Source of the DNA: JABHCC01 sp034658635
Lineage (GTDB): Bacteria > Bacteroidota > Bacteroidia > Bacteroidales > UBA12481
Assembly (NCBI GenBank): GCA_034658635.1
Contig: JAYEFL010000286.1
Span: 3,379-67,378, forward strand
Direction: 5' to 3'
Length of the DNA stretch: 64,000 bases
This document shows positions 17,894 to 25,863 of this stretch, in pieces. The translations under genes were made by a program, and so were the position numbers. The notes beneath the pieces are model-generated. The model was not told the origin of the DNA. It made no database searches and worked only from the letters and a program-made list of their open reading frames with translations. Each line of letters starts with the position of its first letter. Position 1 is the stretch's first letter.

Positions 17894-19264
17894 CTAAAAT
17901 AACTCCCGGATCATTTGCTTGAGATGCTCCGGGTTTCTGGGTTTTCCAATAACTTTTCTCTCCTTATCCAGCAAAATCATAGTTGGAGTTGCCCTGATAC
18001 CATAGTCATATGCAATAGAGCAATCCCATCCTTTCAGTTCGGAGAAGTTTATCCAGGAATACTGACCTAAGCCAAGAGCCTTTTGGTATTCATTAGAATC
18101 CTTATCCAGAGAAATCGACAAAATCTCGAAGCCCTTACTTTTATACTGGTCATAAATATGCTTGATCTCAGGTAGCATTTCAGTACAATGCTGACACCAG
18201 CTGGCCCAGAATAAAACCATTACAACAGGCTGCTTCATTTCAGAGAGGATAAGGGGACCTGAGGATAGAGGCAGGATTATTTCAGGAGCTGTAATTCCCA
18301 ATTCAGTTTTCTTAATAGCTGCTAATGTTTCAGCCAACTCGCGGTTTCGTGATTCATCTTTACATGAAGCATCTAAAAGGAAGTTCTCTGTGAAATAAGC
18401 GAAGAATGCTTCATATTCAGAACGTTCAAACATGCTGGCAATTTCTTGCAGAAGAAAAGAGTAAACCAAATCATTCACAGCCGCCTGAGACAAAAGCCGG
18501 TTCAATCCACCGATCATTGCTTCCTCAAGTTCATTAGGAGGGAATGCCTGTTGATACACCCCAAAATAGCTTTTCACCCGGGATATCAGGGGTGGACTGT
18601 ACATCAATACGGAATCACTGAAGTCAACACCAGCAAAGAAGTTCTCTAAGATGTAATCACGTTCTTCCTCTATACTCAAACCAACCGGTACCCGGGGTGA
18701 TTTCTCAACTTTCAGAAATCTGGCCACATAGCTGTTGGGGTAATTTTGAATTATTTGCTTTGATACAGATTCAGGGTCTGTTTGTCTTATTCCTGCCAGT
18801 TCCTTTTCAATTTCCTTATAAAAAGACTCAGATGGATCATACAGGCTCAGTAAACTTGAAAGATACTCCCTCTTTCTATTCAGCATCATGAAAAAATTCA
18901 TGTACCTGTTCCACAGTTTATTCTCTTCAGAACTGATAACCTTAAGATTATCAACAGGGGCATTAAAGTTGGTATGAAGAACAATATTCTCCTTATTGAA
19001 AATAAAATCAAGCCAGGTTCGGGGTCCCATCACCATTCTGTACATTCCGGGATGAGCATCGGCAGGTAATAAAAAGTCAATCTGACCAGGATGGGTAGTA
19101 TGAACAGAATCAATCATACCTCCAGTTTTATCGCCAATAAATTCATACAGGTATGCCTTTGACGTTAACATGGAGTCTACCTGAATCCGAATCGTATACT
19201 GACCTTGGACACTGTTGAATAAAAGACCTTGTAAAAGAAGCAATAATATCCAAATTCGGTTCAT
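17894..19264 (-). CDS. TlpA-like periplasmic thiol-disulfide oxidoreductase
   Basis: A 456-residue protein with a signal peptide (WILLLLLQGLLFNSVQG-Q). An N-terminal beta-rich region (about 20-115) resembles DUF4369, a helical middle region follows (about 120-300), and the C-terminal thioredoxin-fold domain (about 315-456) carries the redox motif WCQHC in LFWASWCQHCTEM and the cis-proline segment IRATPTMILLD. It probably reduces or reshuffles disulfides in the periplasm; large DUF4369-TlpA proteins are typical of Bacteroidota. It begins five bases after the atpG stop, so it is likely cotranscribed with ATP synthase, an association of unclear meaning. Confidence 0.88.
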   Translation of the reverse strand: MNRIWILLLLLQGLLFNSVQGQYTIRIQVDSMLTSKAYLYEFIGDKTGGMIDSVHTTHPGQIDFLLPADAHPGMYRMVMGPRTWLDFIFNKENIVLHTNFNAPVDNLKVISSEENKLWNRYMNFFMMLNRKREYLSSLLSLYDPSESFYKEIEKELAGIRQTDPESVSKQIIQNYPNSYVARFLKVEKSPRVPVGLSIEEERDYILENFFAGVDFSDSVLMYSPPLISRVKSYFGVYQQAFPPNELEEAMIGGLNRLLSQAAVNDLVYSFLLQEIASMFERSEYEAFFAYFTENFLLDASCKDESRNRELAETLAAIKKTELGITAPEIILPLSSGPLILSEMKQPVVMVLFWASWCQHCTEMLPEIKHIYDQYKSKGFEILSISLDKDSNEYQKALGLGQYSWINFSELKGWDCSIAYDYGIRATPTMILLDKERKVIGKPRNPEHLKQMIRELF

Positions 19265-19269
19265 ATCTC

Positions 19270-20148
19270 CTATCCTTTTAATGCCTCAGCCCCTCCAACA
19301 ATTTCTAGTATTTCATTTGTAATGGAGGCCTGTCTGGCTTTATTGTAAGATAAATTGAGATTGCTGATCAAATCGGTAGCATTATCCGTGGCCTGGTGCA
19401 TAGCAGTCATCCGGGCTCCGTGTTCAGCGGCTTTTGAATCCAATATTGCTTTGAAAAACTGAATTTTCAGGGCATCAGGAATAAGAACCCGGATCATGTA
19501 CTCAAGACTGGGCTCAAAAATATAATTATTCTGGTGACGAGAATCCTCCTCTTGGTTTATCTCCAAAGGAAGGAATTGCTCATGTGTAAGAATTTGAGAG
19601 GCAGCATTCTTAAACTCATTGTATATCAGATCAATACGGTCGTATTTGCCTTCTGCAAACTGATCCATCAATACCTGAGCCTGCAGTTGAATATCTTCAA
19701 AGCTTGATACCTCAAGTATTTCATTGGACAAAGTTGTGAAACTGTATCCCTTGCTTTTCAGAATATCCCCACCCTTTTTTCCAACCAAAATCAACTCCAG
19801 CTGTCCTTTTTGATATTGCTCAGCATAAACTGTATTCATCAATTCAATGCTCTTTCTAACAACGTTAGCAATAAAACCCCCACATAATCCGCGGTTCGCA
19901 GTAATTACCACAAGGGCAACTTTCTCAACCTGGCGTTGTGTGGAGTAAGGATTCGACTCTGCTGTTTCCAGGCTGCTGCTAATATGGGTAAGGATTTCGT
20001 GCAATTTTCTTGCATACGGACGCATTTGCAAAATGGAATCCTGTGCTTTTTTGAGTTTAGCCGCTGAAACCATTTTCATGGCACTGGTAATCTGCCTGGT
20101 AGATTTTACCGAGCTAATCCTGGTGCGTATTTCTTTCAGACTGGCCAT
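19270..20148 (-). CDS. atpG: ATP synthase F1 subunit gamma
   Basis: A 292-residue central-stalk subunit. The N-terminal coiled helix MASLKEIRTRISSVKSTRQI, the conserved ANRGLCGGF segment and the C-terminal helix MTAMHQATDNATDLISNLNL...ARQASITNEILEIVGGAEAL match bacterial AtpG. It rotates inside the alpha-beta hexamer. It starts four bases after atpA. Confidence 0.96.
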   Translation of the reverse strand: MASLKEIRTRISSVKSTRQITSAMKMVSAAKLKKAQDSILQMRPYARKLHEILTHISSSLETAESNPYSTQRQVEKVALVVITANRGLCGGFIANVVRKSIELMNTVYAEQYQKGQLELILVGKKGGDILKSKGYSFTTLSNEILEVSSFEDIQLQAQVLMDQFAEGKYDRIDLIYNEFKNAASQILTHEQFLPLEINQEEDSRHQNNYIFEPSLEYMIRVLIPDALKIQFFKAILDSKAAEHGARMTAMHQATDNATDLISNLNLSYNKARQASITNEILEIVGGAEALKG

Positions 20149-20151
20149 TGG

Positions 20152-21729
20152 CTATTTATATTTTGTGGAAAATTCTTTTGCTGCTTTTTTCAGTATTTCT
20201 TCTGAATCTGAAGTAATCTTACCAAGCAGTAATTCGGCTAAAACATTCTTTTCCTTCAGCTCAAGATATTCAAGGAAATCGTTTTGAAACTCTTTCACTT
20301 TTTCAACCGGAACATCCATTATTAGTCCACGTGCACCACAAAACAATATGGCAATTTGCTTATCAACCGGCATTGGCTCATGAAGGCCTTGCTTTAAAAT
20401 TTCCACATTTCGTGATCCTTTACCCAGAACAGCTAAAGTTGCTGCATCCAGATCCGACCCAAACTTTGAGAAAGCCTCCAATTCGCGATACTGTGCCTGA
20501 TCAAGTTTCAGTGTACCTGCAACTTTTTTCATAGCTTTTACCTGTGCTGCCCCACCCACACGAGAAACTGAAATACCAACATTAATAGCCGGTCTGACCC
20601 CAGAGTTAAACAATCTGGATTCCAGAAAAATCTGACCATCAGTAATGGAAATCACATTTGTTGGGATATATGCAGAAACATCTCCAGCCTGTGTTTCAAC
20701 TATAGGAAGCGCTGTAAGAGATCCTCCGCCCTTAACTTTATCTCTCAAAGCGTCGGGAAGATCATTCATCTTCTGTGCAATCTCATCAGACTCAATAATT
20801 TTGGCCGCTCTTTCAAGCAAGCGGGAATGCAAATAAAAAACATCACCAGGGTAAGCTTCTCGTCCGGGAGGACGACGCAGAAGCAATGAAACTTCACGAT
20901 ATGATACAGCTTGTTTTGACAGGTCATCATAAACGATTAGGGCTGACCTGCCTGTATCTCTGAAATACTCACCAATTGCAGCACCAGCAAATGGAGCATA
21001 AAACTGCATTGCAGCAGGATCAGCAGCAGTTGCAGTCACTATTATCGTATAAGGCATAGCTCCGAAATGCTCAAGAGTTTTCGCAATCTGAGCAACTGTT
21101 GATCCCTTTTGTCCGATAGAAACATAGATACAATACACCGGCTCGCCTTTGTCATAAAATTCTTTCTGGTTGATAATAGTATCAATAGCTATCGCAGTCT
21201 TACCAGTTTGACGGTCGCCAATAATCAATTCCCTCTGTCCTCGCCCAATCGGAATCATAGCATCAATTGCCTTAATGCCGGTTTGCAAAGGCTCATTAAC
21301 AGGCTGACGGAAAATCACCCCCGGAGCTTTTCTTTCAAGGGGCAGTTCAAAAAGTTCGCCTTGCAGTGGACCTTTGCCATCAACAGGCTCTCCAATGGTA
21401 TTAATAATGCGTCCAAGCAATTGTTCTCCAACCGGTACAGATGCAATCTTCTGTGTACGCTTAACCAATCCTCCTTCTGTTATGCCTTCAGTCGGTCCGA
21501 GTAAAACGACACCAACATTGTCTTCTTCAAGATTTAGAACAATGCCTTTCACTCCATTTTCGAACTCAATTAATTCATTGGCCTGCACATTTGACAGGCC
21601 ATATACACGTGCAATTCCATCACCAACCTGAAGAACAGTTCCCACCTCTTCCATCTGGGTGCTGAGCTGAATTCCTTCAAGTTGTTTCTTTAAAATCTCA
21701 GATACTTCTGCAGGTTTAATGTGAGCCAT
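20152..21729 (-). CDS. atpA: ATP synthase F1 subunit alpha
   Basis: A 525-residue subunit with the non-catalytic P-loop GDRQTGKT, the segment IVYDDLSKQAVSYREVSLLLRRPPGREAYPGD and VGGAAQVKAMKKVAG. The N-terminal beta-barrel (about 30-100) contains VGDGIARVYGL. Length and motif order are normal. An unrecognised 185-residue gene sits directly upstream, between atpA and atpH, which is not the usual order. Confidence 0.97.
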   Translation of the reverse strand: MAHIKPAEVSEILKKQLEGIQLSTQMEEVGTVLQVGDGIARVYGLSNVQANELIEFENGVKGIVLNLEEDNVGVVLLGPTEGITEGGLVKRTQKIASVPVGEQLLGRIINTIGEPVDGKGPLQGELFELPLERKAPGVIFRQPVNEPLQTGIKAIDAMIPIGRGQRELIIGDRQTGKTAIAIDTIINQKEFYDKGEPVYCIYVSIGQKGSTVAQIAKTLEHFGAMPYTIIVTATAADPAAMQFYAPFAGAAIGEYFRDTGRSALIVYDDLSKQAVSYREVSLLLRRPPGREAYPGDVFYLHSRLLERAAKIIESDEIAQKMNDLPDALRDKVKGGGSLTALPIVETQAGDVSAYIPTNVISITDGQIFLESRLFNSGVRPAINVGISVSRVGGAAQVKAMKKVAGTLKLDQAQYRELEAFSKFGSDLDAATLAVLGKGSRNVEILKQGLHEPMPVDKQIAILFCGARGLIMDVPVEKVKEFQNDFLEYLELKEKNVLAELLLGKITSDSEEILKKAAKEFSTKYK

Positions 21730-21737
21730 AATCCTAT

Positions 21738-22295
21738 CTATTTTTCAATATTGGGCAATAATTTGTCAAAACAATCTTCGCTAACATGGAAGAAAACATC
21801 TGTTTCTTCTCCACTAAATTCTATTCTTGAGCCATCATATTCAATCAGCTCTAATCCATTTTCTTCACCCAGAATAACAATATCTCCATGTACTGAGCGA
21901 TATAAAAAGCATAAGGGTCTTTTATTTTCAGCCTCTTCAATGAGTGCCACGGTTGATTCATCACTTGTATCCACTACAAATTCCAATTTGTGGGCTACTG
22001 CTGAGAGGCCCCTTTTTTGGGATTTTACTAAAGGATTTTCAGCTACATCTAAAACACGAAACCCGGCTTTTGGCTTCATTTTAATACTTACAGAAACTCC
22101 CTGGTTATCCTTATTGTTTTCTATGATATCAGACTTATAAGACCAGGCTAATACAGCTTTGAATGAACGCTTCCTTTTTGAACCGGAATAGGCAACTTCA
22201 GACTTATCTGAAATATTTTCCCCCTGAATATTTTTTACATAATTCTTTGAATCCGGGCGGAATATGGTTAACAGCCATTTAAAGAAACGGTTCAT
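21738..22295 (-). CDS. Unrecognised protein encoded between atpH and atpA
   Basis: A 185-residue protein that I do not recognise. It starts with a basic, partly amphipathic stretch (MNRFFKWLLTIFRPDSKNYV), has a Lys/Arg/Ser-rich region (about 35-55), then a predicted mixed alpha/beta part (VSVSIKMKPKAGFRVLDVAENP, LEFVVDTSDESTVALIEEAE, GDIVILGEENGLELIEYDGSRIEF) ending with LPNIEK. There is no signal peptide, membrane span, Cys motif or nucleotide-binding motif. It lies 11 bases after atpH and 8 bases before atpA, so it is certainly within the same mRNA. Base composition and codon use look like the neighbours. A role in assembling or regulating ATP synthase is inferred from position alone. Confidence 0.75.
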   Translation of the reverse strand: MNRFFKWLLTIFRPDSKNYVKNIQGENISDKSEVAYSGSKRKRSFKAVLAWSYKSDIIENNKDNQGVSVSIKMKPKAGFRVLDVAENPLVKSQKRGLSAVAHKLEFVVDTSDESTVALIEEAENKRPLCFLYRSVHGDIVILGEENGLELIEYDGSRIEFSGEETDVFFHVSEDCFDKLLPNIEK

Positions 22296-22306
22296 AGCGC
22301 TTGTTT

Positions 22307-22855
22307 TTATTGTATAAGGGTTTGGTCTAATTCTCGTCTGATTTTTTTCAACTGAGAAGCAATACTTACATCCAGCTGTTCATCATCAACCCTAAGGATA
22401 AATCCTCCTATCAGATCCGGATCTATTTGCTCTTCAAGCTCAATCTCAGCTGTATATCTTTGCTTCAGCAATACTTTAATTTTCTCAAGACTATCAACCT
22501 GACTTTCTAAAACTGTAGTCAATCTTGCCCTGATAATCCCCTGGTCTTTACGGTACAAATGAAAGTACTTTCTGATCATTGCCGGCAAGTAGCTTTCTCT
22601 CTTATTTCTGGTAATTAGCTCCAAAAACCGAAAACTTAATTCCTGACAATGATTTTTAAAAAGAGCATTCAAAATGGTCAGCTTTTCACTCACCTGTAAA
22701 ACCGGACTTTGAATAAACTCTGCGAACTCCGGAGTTTCCCTCAGCAGCTTGTCAATATACTTCAGATCATTAAGAACCTGCTCAGTAAGTTTCAAATCAC
22801 GAGCCGATGCATATAAGGCTTTAGCATAACGAACAGCTATTGAACTATCATTCAT
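22307..22855 (-). CDS. atpH: ATP synthase F1 subunit delta (peripheral stalk)
   Basis: A 182-residue delta/OSCP subunit. SIAVRYAKALYASARD at the start and VLESQVDSLEKIKVLLKQRYTAEIELEEQIDPDLIGGFILRVDDEQLDVSIASQLKKI (shown in parts in the family profile: helix, beta hairpin, GGF..) at the C-terminus are typical. It links the b subunit to the top of F1. It starts two bases after the atpF stop. Confidence 0.95.
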   Translation of the reverse strand: MNDSSIAVRYAKALYASARDLKLTEQVLNDLKYIDKLLRETPEFAEFIQSPVLQVSEKLTILNALFKNHCQELSFRFLELITRNKRESYLPAMIRKYFHLYRKDQGIIRARLTTVLESQVDSLEKIKVLLKQRYTAEIELEEQIDPDLIGGFILRVDDEQLDVSIASQLKKIRRELDQTLIQ

Positions 22856-22857
22856 AA

Positions 22858-23352
22858 TTAATTCAGCTTCATATCCTTAAGCATGTCATTTATCAATGCT
22901 TCACTTTTGGTTACATCACTCAGTTCAGTACGTAGAATTTTTTCTGCTACCTGAACTGAAAGAACTGAGATCTGCTTCTTTATCTCACCTATTGCACTAA
23001 CTTTTTCACTCTCGATTAGTTTCCTGGCATTTTCCAGTAGTTTTTCTCCTTCTTTTACAGCCTCTGATCGTGCGACTTCGAGCATTTCATCTCTCATTTT
23101 TCTGGCTTCACCCATAAGAACATCTCTTTCAGCACGTGCTTCCATCATAATTTTTTCATGATCTGCCCGGAGAGCAGCCATTTCTTTTCTGGCAGCATCA
23201 GCAGCCCGAAGAGCCTCATCAATAGACTCTTCCCGGTCTTTCAGTCCTTTAAGAATTGGACCCCATGCAAATTTAGCAAGTATAAAAAAGACCAGACCAA
23301 ATGCCAAAACCATCCAGAAAATCGTACCATAAGCGGGACTAATTAAACCCAT
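22858..23352 (-). CDS. atpF: ATP synthase F0 subunit b
   Basis: A 164-residue subunit: one N-terminal membrane segment (about 5-27, GTIFWMVLAFGLVFFILAKF), then a long charged coiled coil rich in Ala, Arg, Glu and Lys up to the C-terminus. It is the peripheral stalk joining the a subunit to delta and alpha. A single b gene is present in the operon. The gap before it, after atpE, contains a strong hairpin (23379-23409). Confidence 0.95.
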   Translation of the reverse strand: MGLISPAYGTIFWMVLAFGLVFFILAKFAWGPILKGLKDREESIDEALRAADAARKEMAALRADHEKIMMEARAERDVLMGEARKMRDEMLEVARSEAVKEGEKLLENARKLIESEKVSAIGEIKKQISVLSVQVAEKILRTELSDVTKSEALINDMLKDMKLN

Positions 23353-23378
23353 ATCAATGTTTTTGGTAGATTAATAAA

Positions 23379-23409
23379 GGTTGCAGAGCGGCTACCCCGA
23401 ACTGCAACC
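23379..23409 (-). promoter_or_regulatory. Stem-loop between atpE and atpF
   Basis: In the transcript GGTTGCAG pairs with CTGCAACC (8 bp), then a 2x2 internal loop, an inner CGG/CCG stem and a five-base loop. It is followed by a short T-containing tract, not a full terminator run. It fills the 64-base gap after atpE. It could partly terminate or protect the atpE end of the mRNA, helping to make more c subunit than b subunit; this role is inferred. Confidence 0.55.
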
Positions 23410-23416
23410 AAAAGGC

Positions 23417-23680
23417 TTACGCCATAAAAACAATAATCAAACAAACGATCATAGCAAAAAATGCAGCTCCTTCAACCAGTGCTGCAGATACGATCATATT
23501 CGAACGAATATCACCTACTGCCTCAGGTTGACGGGCAATTGCCTCCATTGCACGATTACCAATCTGGCCAATACCAATACCAGCACCGATTGCTGCCAAA
23601 CCTGCTCCAAGTCCTGCGCCCATTTGGGCTATTGGAATGAGGTCGGTTGCCGTTTGTAATAAAATAAATAATGAAACCAT
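23417..23680 (-). CDS. atpE: ATP synthase F0 subunit c
   Basis: An 87-residue hairpin of two membrane helices joined by the polar loop ARQPEA. Helix 1 has the glycine pattern GAGLGAGLAAIGAGIGIG; helix 2 has the ion-binding Glu70 in LVEGAAFF. The residue after Glu70 is Gly, and the helix-1 position equivalent to the sodium-ligand Gln is Ile, so the canonical sodium-binding set is missing and proton coupling is inferred. Helix 1 does carry a Gln two positions later. Normal length for Bacteroidota. Confidence 0.96.
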   Translation of the reverse strand: MVSLFILLQTATDLIPIAQMGAGLGAGLAAIGAGIGIGQIGNRAMEAIARQPEAVGDIRSNMIVSAALVEGAAFFAMIVCLIIVFMA

Positions 23681-23707
23681 AGTACTTAATATTTAAAATA
23701 CAGAAAA

Positions 23708-24802
23708 TTAATGTCCTTCTTCTTTTGCCATCCCAAAATACAAGGCAGACAGCAGGGTGAATACATAAGCCTGGATAAATGCAACCAGGAACTCAAGCAT
23801 AGTCATAAAAATATAAAAGAGAACAGAAATCACAGAAACGCCATAACCAGCGATCCAGTGAATTTGCCCAAAAATGAAAATCAAAGCAATGAAGCTAAGC
23901 ACAATAAAGTGTCCGGCAAGCATATTTGCAAAAAGCCGGATACACAGAACCAGGGGTTTGGTAAATACTCCAAGCAGCTCAATAAAGGGCATGAGTGGAA
24001 TTGGAAATTTCAACCACCATGGAACACCGGGAGCATTAAAAATATGTTTCCAATAATGCTTGTTTGTAGAAAAAGCAGTAATCAGGAAAGTAGCAATAGC
24101 CAAAACTGCTGTAATAGCAATATTGCCAGTCACATTAGCACCCCCGGGAGGAATTGGAATAATACCCATCAAATTATTCAGAAGAATAAAGAAAAAGACG
24201 CTAAGCAGGAAAGGCATAAATTTTTCATACCTTTTTTTCCCGATAGAGGGGATGGCAATATCGTCGCGTACAAAAATGATAATCGGCTCCATAGCAGATT
24301 GCAGCCCTCTGGGTGCAGTATTTGGATTATGCTTGTATCTTCTGGCTACCGAAAGAAAAATCCACAGCAGCAAACCCAGACTCACAAACATAGCCGTTAC
24401 TGTTTTTGTAATTGAAAAATCCAGAGGAAGCTCAGCTTCAATTATTTCGTGGCCATGTTCATCGGCAGGTACAATTTTACCTTCCCTATCTCCTTTGTCA
24501 GCAATCATAAATCCTTTATAGGAACTATGACCATGATGAAATTTGGATGACATAAAAACATGCAATCCCGACTTCTTTGAGTAGAGAATAATTGGCAATG
24601 GAACACTGATATGCTTATCCCCCACAGTCATAATATGCCATTCGTATGAGTCCATCACATGTTCCAGCATAAAGACTCCTGGATCAAACTCAGCCTCATC
24701 TTCAGCATGTGGAGTACCGGTAGCTTCTTCAGAGTGATCCTGTGCAACCAGACCAAAAGCGCTGAAAGAAAAGATCAATAATACGGTCAATAATTTCTTC
24801 AT
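23708..24802 (-). CDS. atpB: ATP synthase F0 subunit a
   Basis: A subunit of about 364 residues with a Bacteroidota-type N-terminal extension: a signal-like segment MKKLLTVLLIFSFSAFGLVAQ, an acidic His/Glu-rich periplasmic part (about 25-120), then five or so membrane helices. The essential Arg lies in CIRLFANMLAGH, and the last helices contain FLVAFIQAYVFTLLSALYFG. It forms the ion half-channels beside the c-ring. In-frame ATGs at 24826 and 24808 are possible starts; 24802 is preferred because it gives a clean signal sequence. Cotranscribed with atpE downstream and the small atpI-like gene upstream. Confidence 0.94.
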   Translation of the reverse strand: MKKLLTVLLIFSFSAFGLVAQDHSEEATGTPHAEDEAEFDPGVFMLEHVMDSYEWHIMTVGDKHISVPLPIILYSKKSGLHVFMSSKFHHGHSSYKGFMIADKGDREGKIVPADEHGHEIIEAELPLDFSITKTVTAMFVSLGLLLWIFLSVARRYKHNPNTAPRGLQSAMEPIIIFVRDDIAIPSIGKKRYEKFMPFLLSVFFFILLNNLMGIIPIPPGGANVTGNIAITAVLAIATFLITAFSTNKHYWKHIFNAPGVPWWLKFPIPLMPFIELLGVFTKPLVLCIRLFANMLAGHFIVLSFIALIFIFGQIHWIAGYGVSVISVLFYIFMTMLEFLVAFIQAYVFTLLSALYFGMAKEEGH

Positions 24803-24854
24803 CTGCATACTTGCCAATATACCCATTTCAGGGAAAGTTCAAAGGTAAAAAAAA

Positions 24855-25235
24855 TTAGCGATCGCCCTCAACAAGTTTTTGCAATGCCCTGACTTCGAAA
24901 CCCGTGAAAATTGCATACAATGAAAACAAAACAACAACAAAAGGCAATACATCACTTTTATCAAAAAGCAAGTAGATAACCGTAACAAACATCAAGGCTA
25001 AAAGTTTTAAAGCAGAAGCAGCCATAAAGACATTTGAGAAGCGCTTGGGTTTCTTTTTAAGCGATTGCATAAGATACCAATGCTCCAATCCGGTAACAAA
25101 AGCGAAAAAACCTACCATCCATGAGTGAATGGGTAAATAATATTCTGATAATATGGTAGCACCTAATGCCAGGATCAGAATGATCAGCACGACTGACATC
25201 CCGGCCAATCGATACAGGTAGCTTGAATACTTCAT
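24855..25235 (-). CDS. Small four-helix membrane protein in the AtpI position
   Basis: A 126-residue protein with four predicted membrane helices (about 12-32, 38-56, 68-90, 95-113) and a short basic linker MQSLKKKPKRF in the middle. Its size, topology and place between atpZ and atpB are those of AtpI (the uncI product), which helps c-ring assembly or magnesium supply, but sequence similarity to AtpI cannot be judged by eye. It overlaps the atpZ gene by four bases. Confidence 0.7.
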   Translation of the reverse strand: MKYSSYLYRLAGMSVVLIILILALGATILSEYYLPIHSWMVGFFAFVTGLEHWYLMQSLKKKPKRFSNVFMAASALKLLALMFVTVIYLLFDKSDVLPFVVVLFSLYAIFTGFEVRALQKLVEGDR

Positions 25236-25471
25236 TTATTCAGTTCTTTTATCAATAAGTAAAGGGATAAAAAAAGCCCTGATGTTGACAGGACCAAAGT
25301 AAATATCGGGAATTCCAGTTTAAGCCACTCATCCAATTTCATTCCCCCAAAAAAGCCAAGCAAGATCGCAGCAATCCACTTGAATGCCATGTTTGAATAC
25401 CGGGCATACTCACGCAGGGGATTATGATTATTCCCTTGCTTATTTTCTTGGGATTTCTTTTTGATTGCCAT
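25232..25471 (-). CDS. atpZ: AtpZ/AtpI-family protein
   Basis: A 79-residue protein: a basic hydrophilic N-terminus, YARYSNMAFKWIAAILLGFFGGMKLDEWL (first membrane helix with the glycine-rich turn seen in AtpZ), then a second helix FTLVLSTSGLFLSLYLLIKEL. AtpZ proteins accompany ATP synthase operons, probably in assembly or ion supply. The frame is open to 25522, overlapping the bactofilin gene; ATGs at 25483 and 25471 are the sensible starts, and the first residues of the longer form are a read-through of bactofilin sequence in another frame. Confidence 0.8.
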   Translation of the reverse strand: MAIKKKSQENKQGNNHNPLREYARYSNMAFKWIAAILLGFFGGMKLDEWLKLEFPIFTLVLSTSGLFLSLYLLIKELNK

Positions 25472-25814
25472 CCGGGTTACCATCCATTTTACAGGAACCG
25501 GTAAAAACCGCACCCGGTTCAATAGCCAGTTTTTTCGTTACAATTTCACCTTGAATTACAGCTGAAGCTTTCAGGCTGACCAATTCAGAGGCCTGGATAT
25601 TTCCAATCACCTTTCCGGAAACTTCAATAAGCTGGCAAACGATATCACCATTTACCATTCCGGGAGAACCAATGACAACTTTGCCACGTATAGTAATTTT
25701 ACCCTTTAATTGTCCGTCAACTCGAATTCCTGATGAGGATTCAATATCTCCAGTGACTTTTGTACCGGCCGAGACCAGGTTAATATTGTTTGCTGTTTCC
25801 ATTTCTTTTGCCAT
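25440..25814 (-). CDS. Bactofilin
   Basis: A 124-residue protein with the right-handed beta-helix repeat pattern of bactofilins (DUF583): GTKVTGDIESSSGIRVDGQLKGKI, GKVVIGSPGMVNGDIV, GKVIGNIQASELVSLKASAVIQGEI. Bactofilins polymerise without nucleotide and scaffold cell-shape or wall enzymes at the membrane. ATG 25814 is chosen over a GTG six bases upstream. The last about 30 bases overlap atpZ. It is the first gene of the main ATP synthase transcript, with a TAnnTTTG element upstream. Confidence 0.88.
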   Translation of the reverse strand: MAKEMETANNINLVSAGTKVTGDIESSSGIRVDGQLKGKITIRGKVVIGSPGMVNGDIVCQLIEVSGKVIGNIQASELVSLKASAVIQGEIVTKKLAIEPGAVFTGSCKMDGNPDGNQKEIPRK

Positions 25815-25832
25815 AATCACTGAAATTTAGAT

Positions 25833-25840
25833 CAAAAATA
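25833..25840 (-). promoter_or_regulatory. Putative -7 element for the bactofilin-ATP synthase operon
   Basis: The minus strand reads TATTTTTG, an exact TAnnTTTG, about 19 bases before the bactofilin ATG. No clear -33 TTTG is found at the proper spacing. It would drive the eleven-gene unit from bactofilin to the TlpA gene. Confidence 0.4.
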
Positions 25841-25863
25841 TCAAAAAGCTGAGTGAAATAAAA

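Noticed and set aside
23417..23680. Sodium-dependent c-ring
   Set aside because: A Gln occurs in helix 1, but two positions away from the sodium ligand position, and Glu70 is followed by Gly in place of Ser or Thr, so proton coupling is more likely.
23381..24521. Long plus-strand open frames across atpE and atpB (and similar antisense frames elsewhere)
   Set aside because: They are shadows of strongly conserved minus-strand genes, with low-complexity Asn/Lys/His-rich translations and no family motifs.
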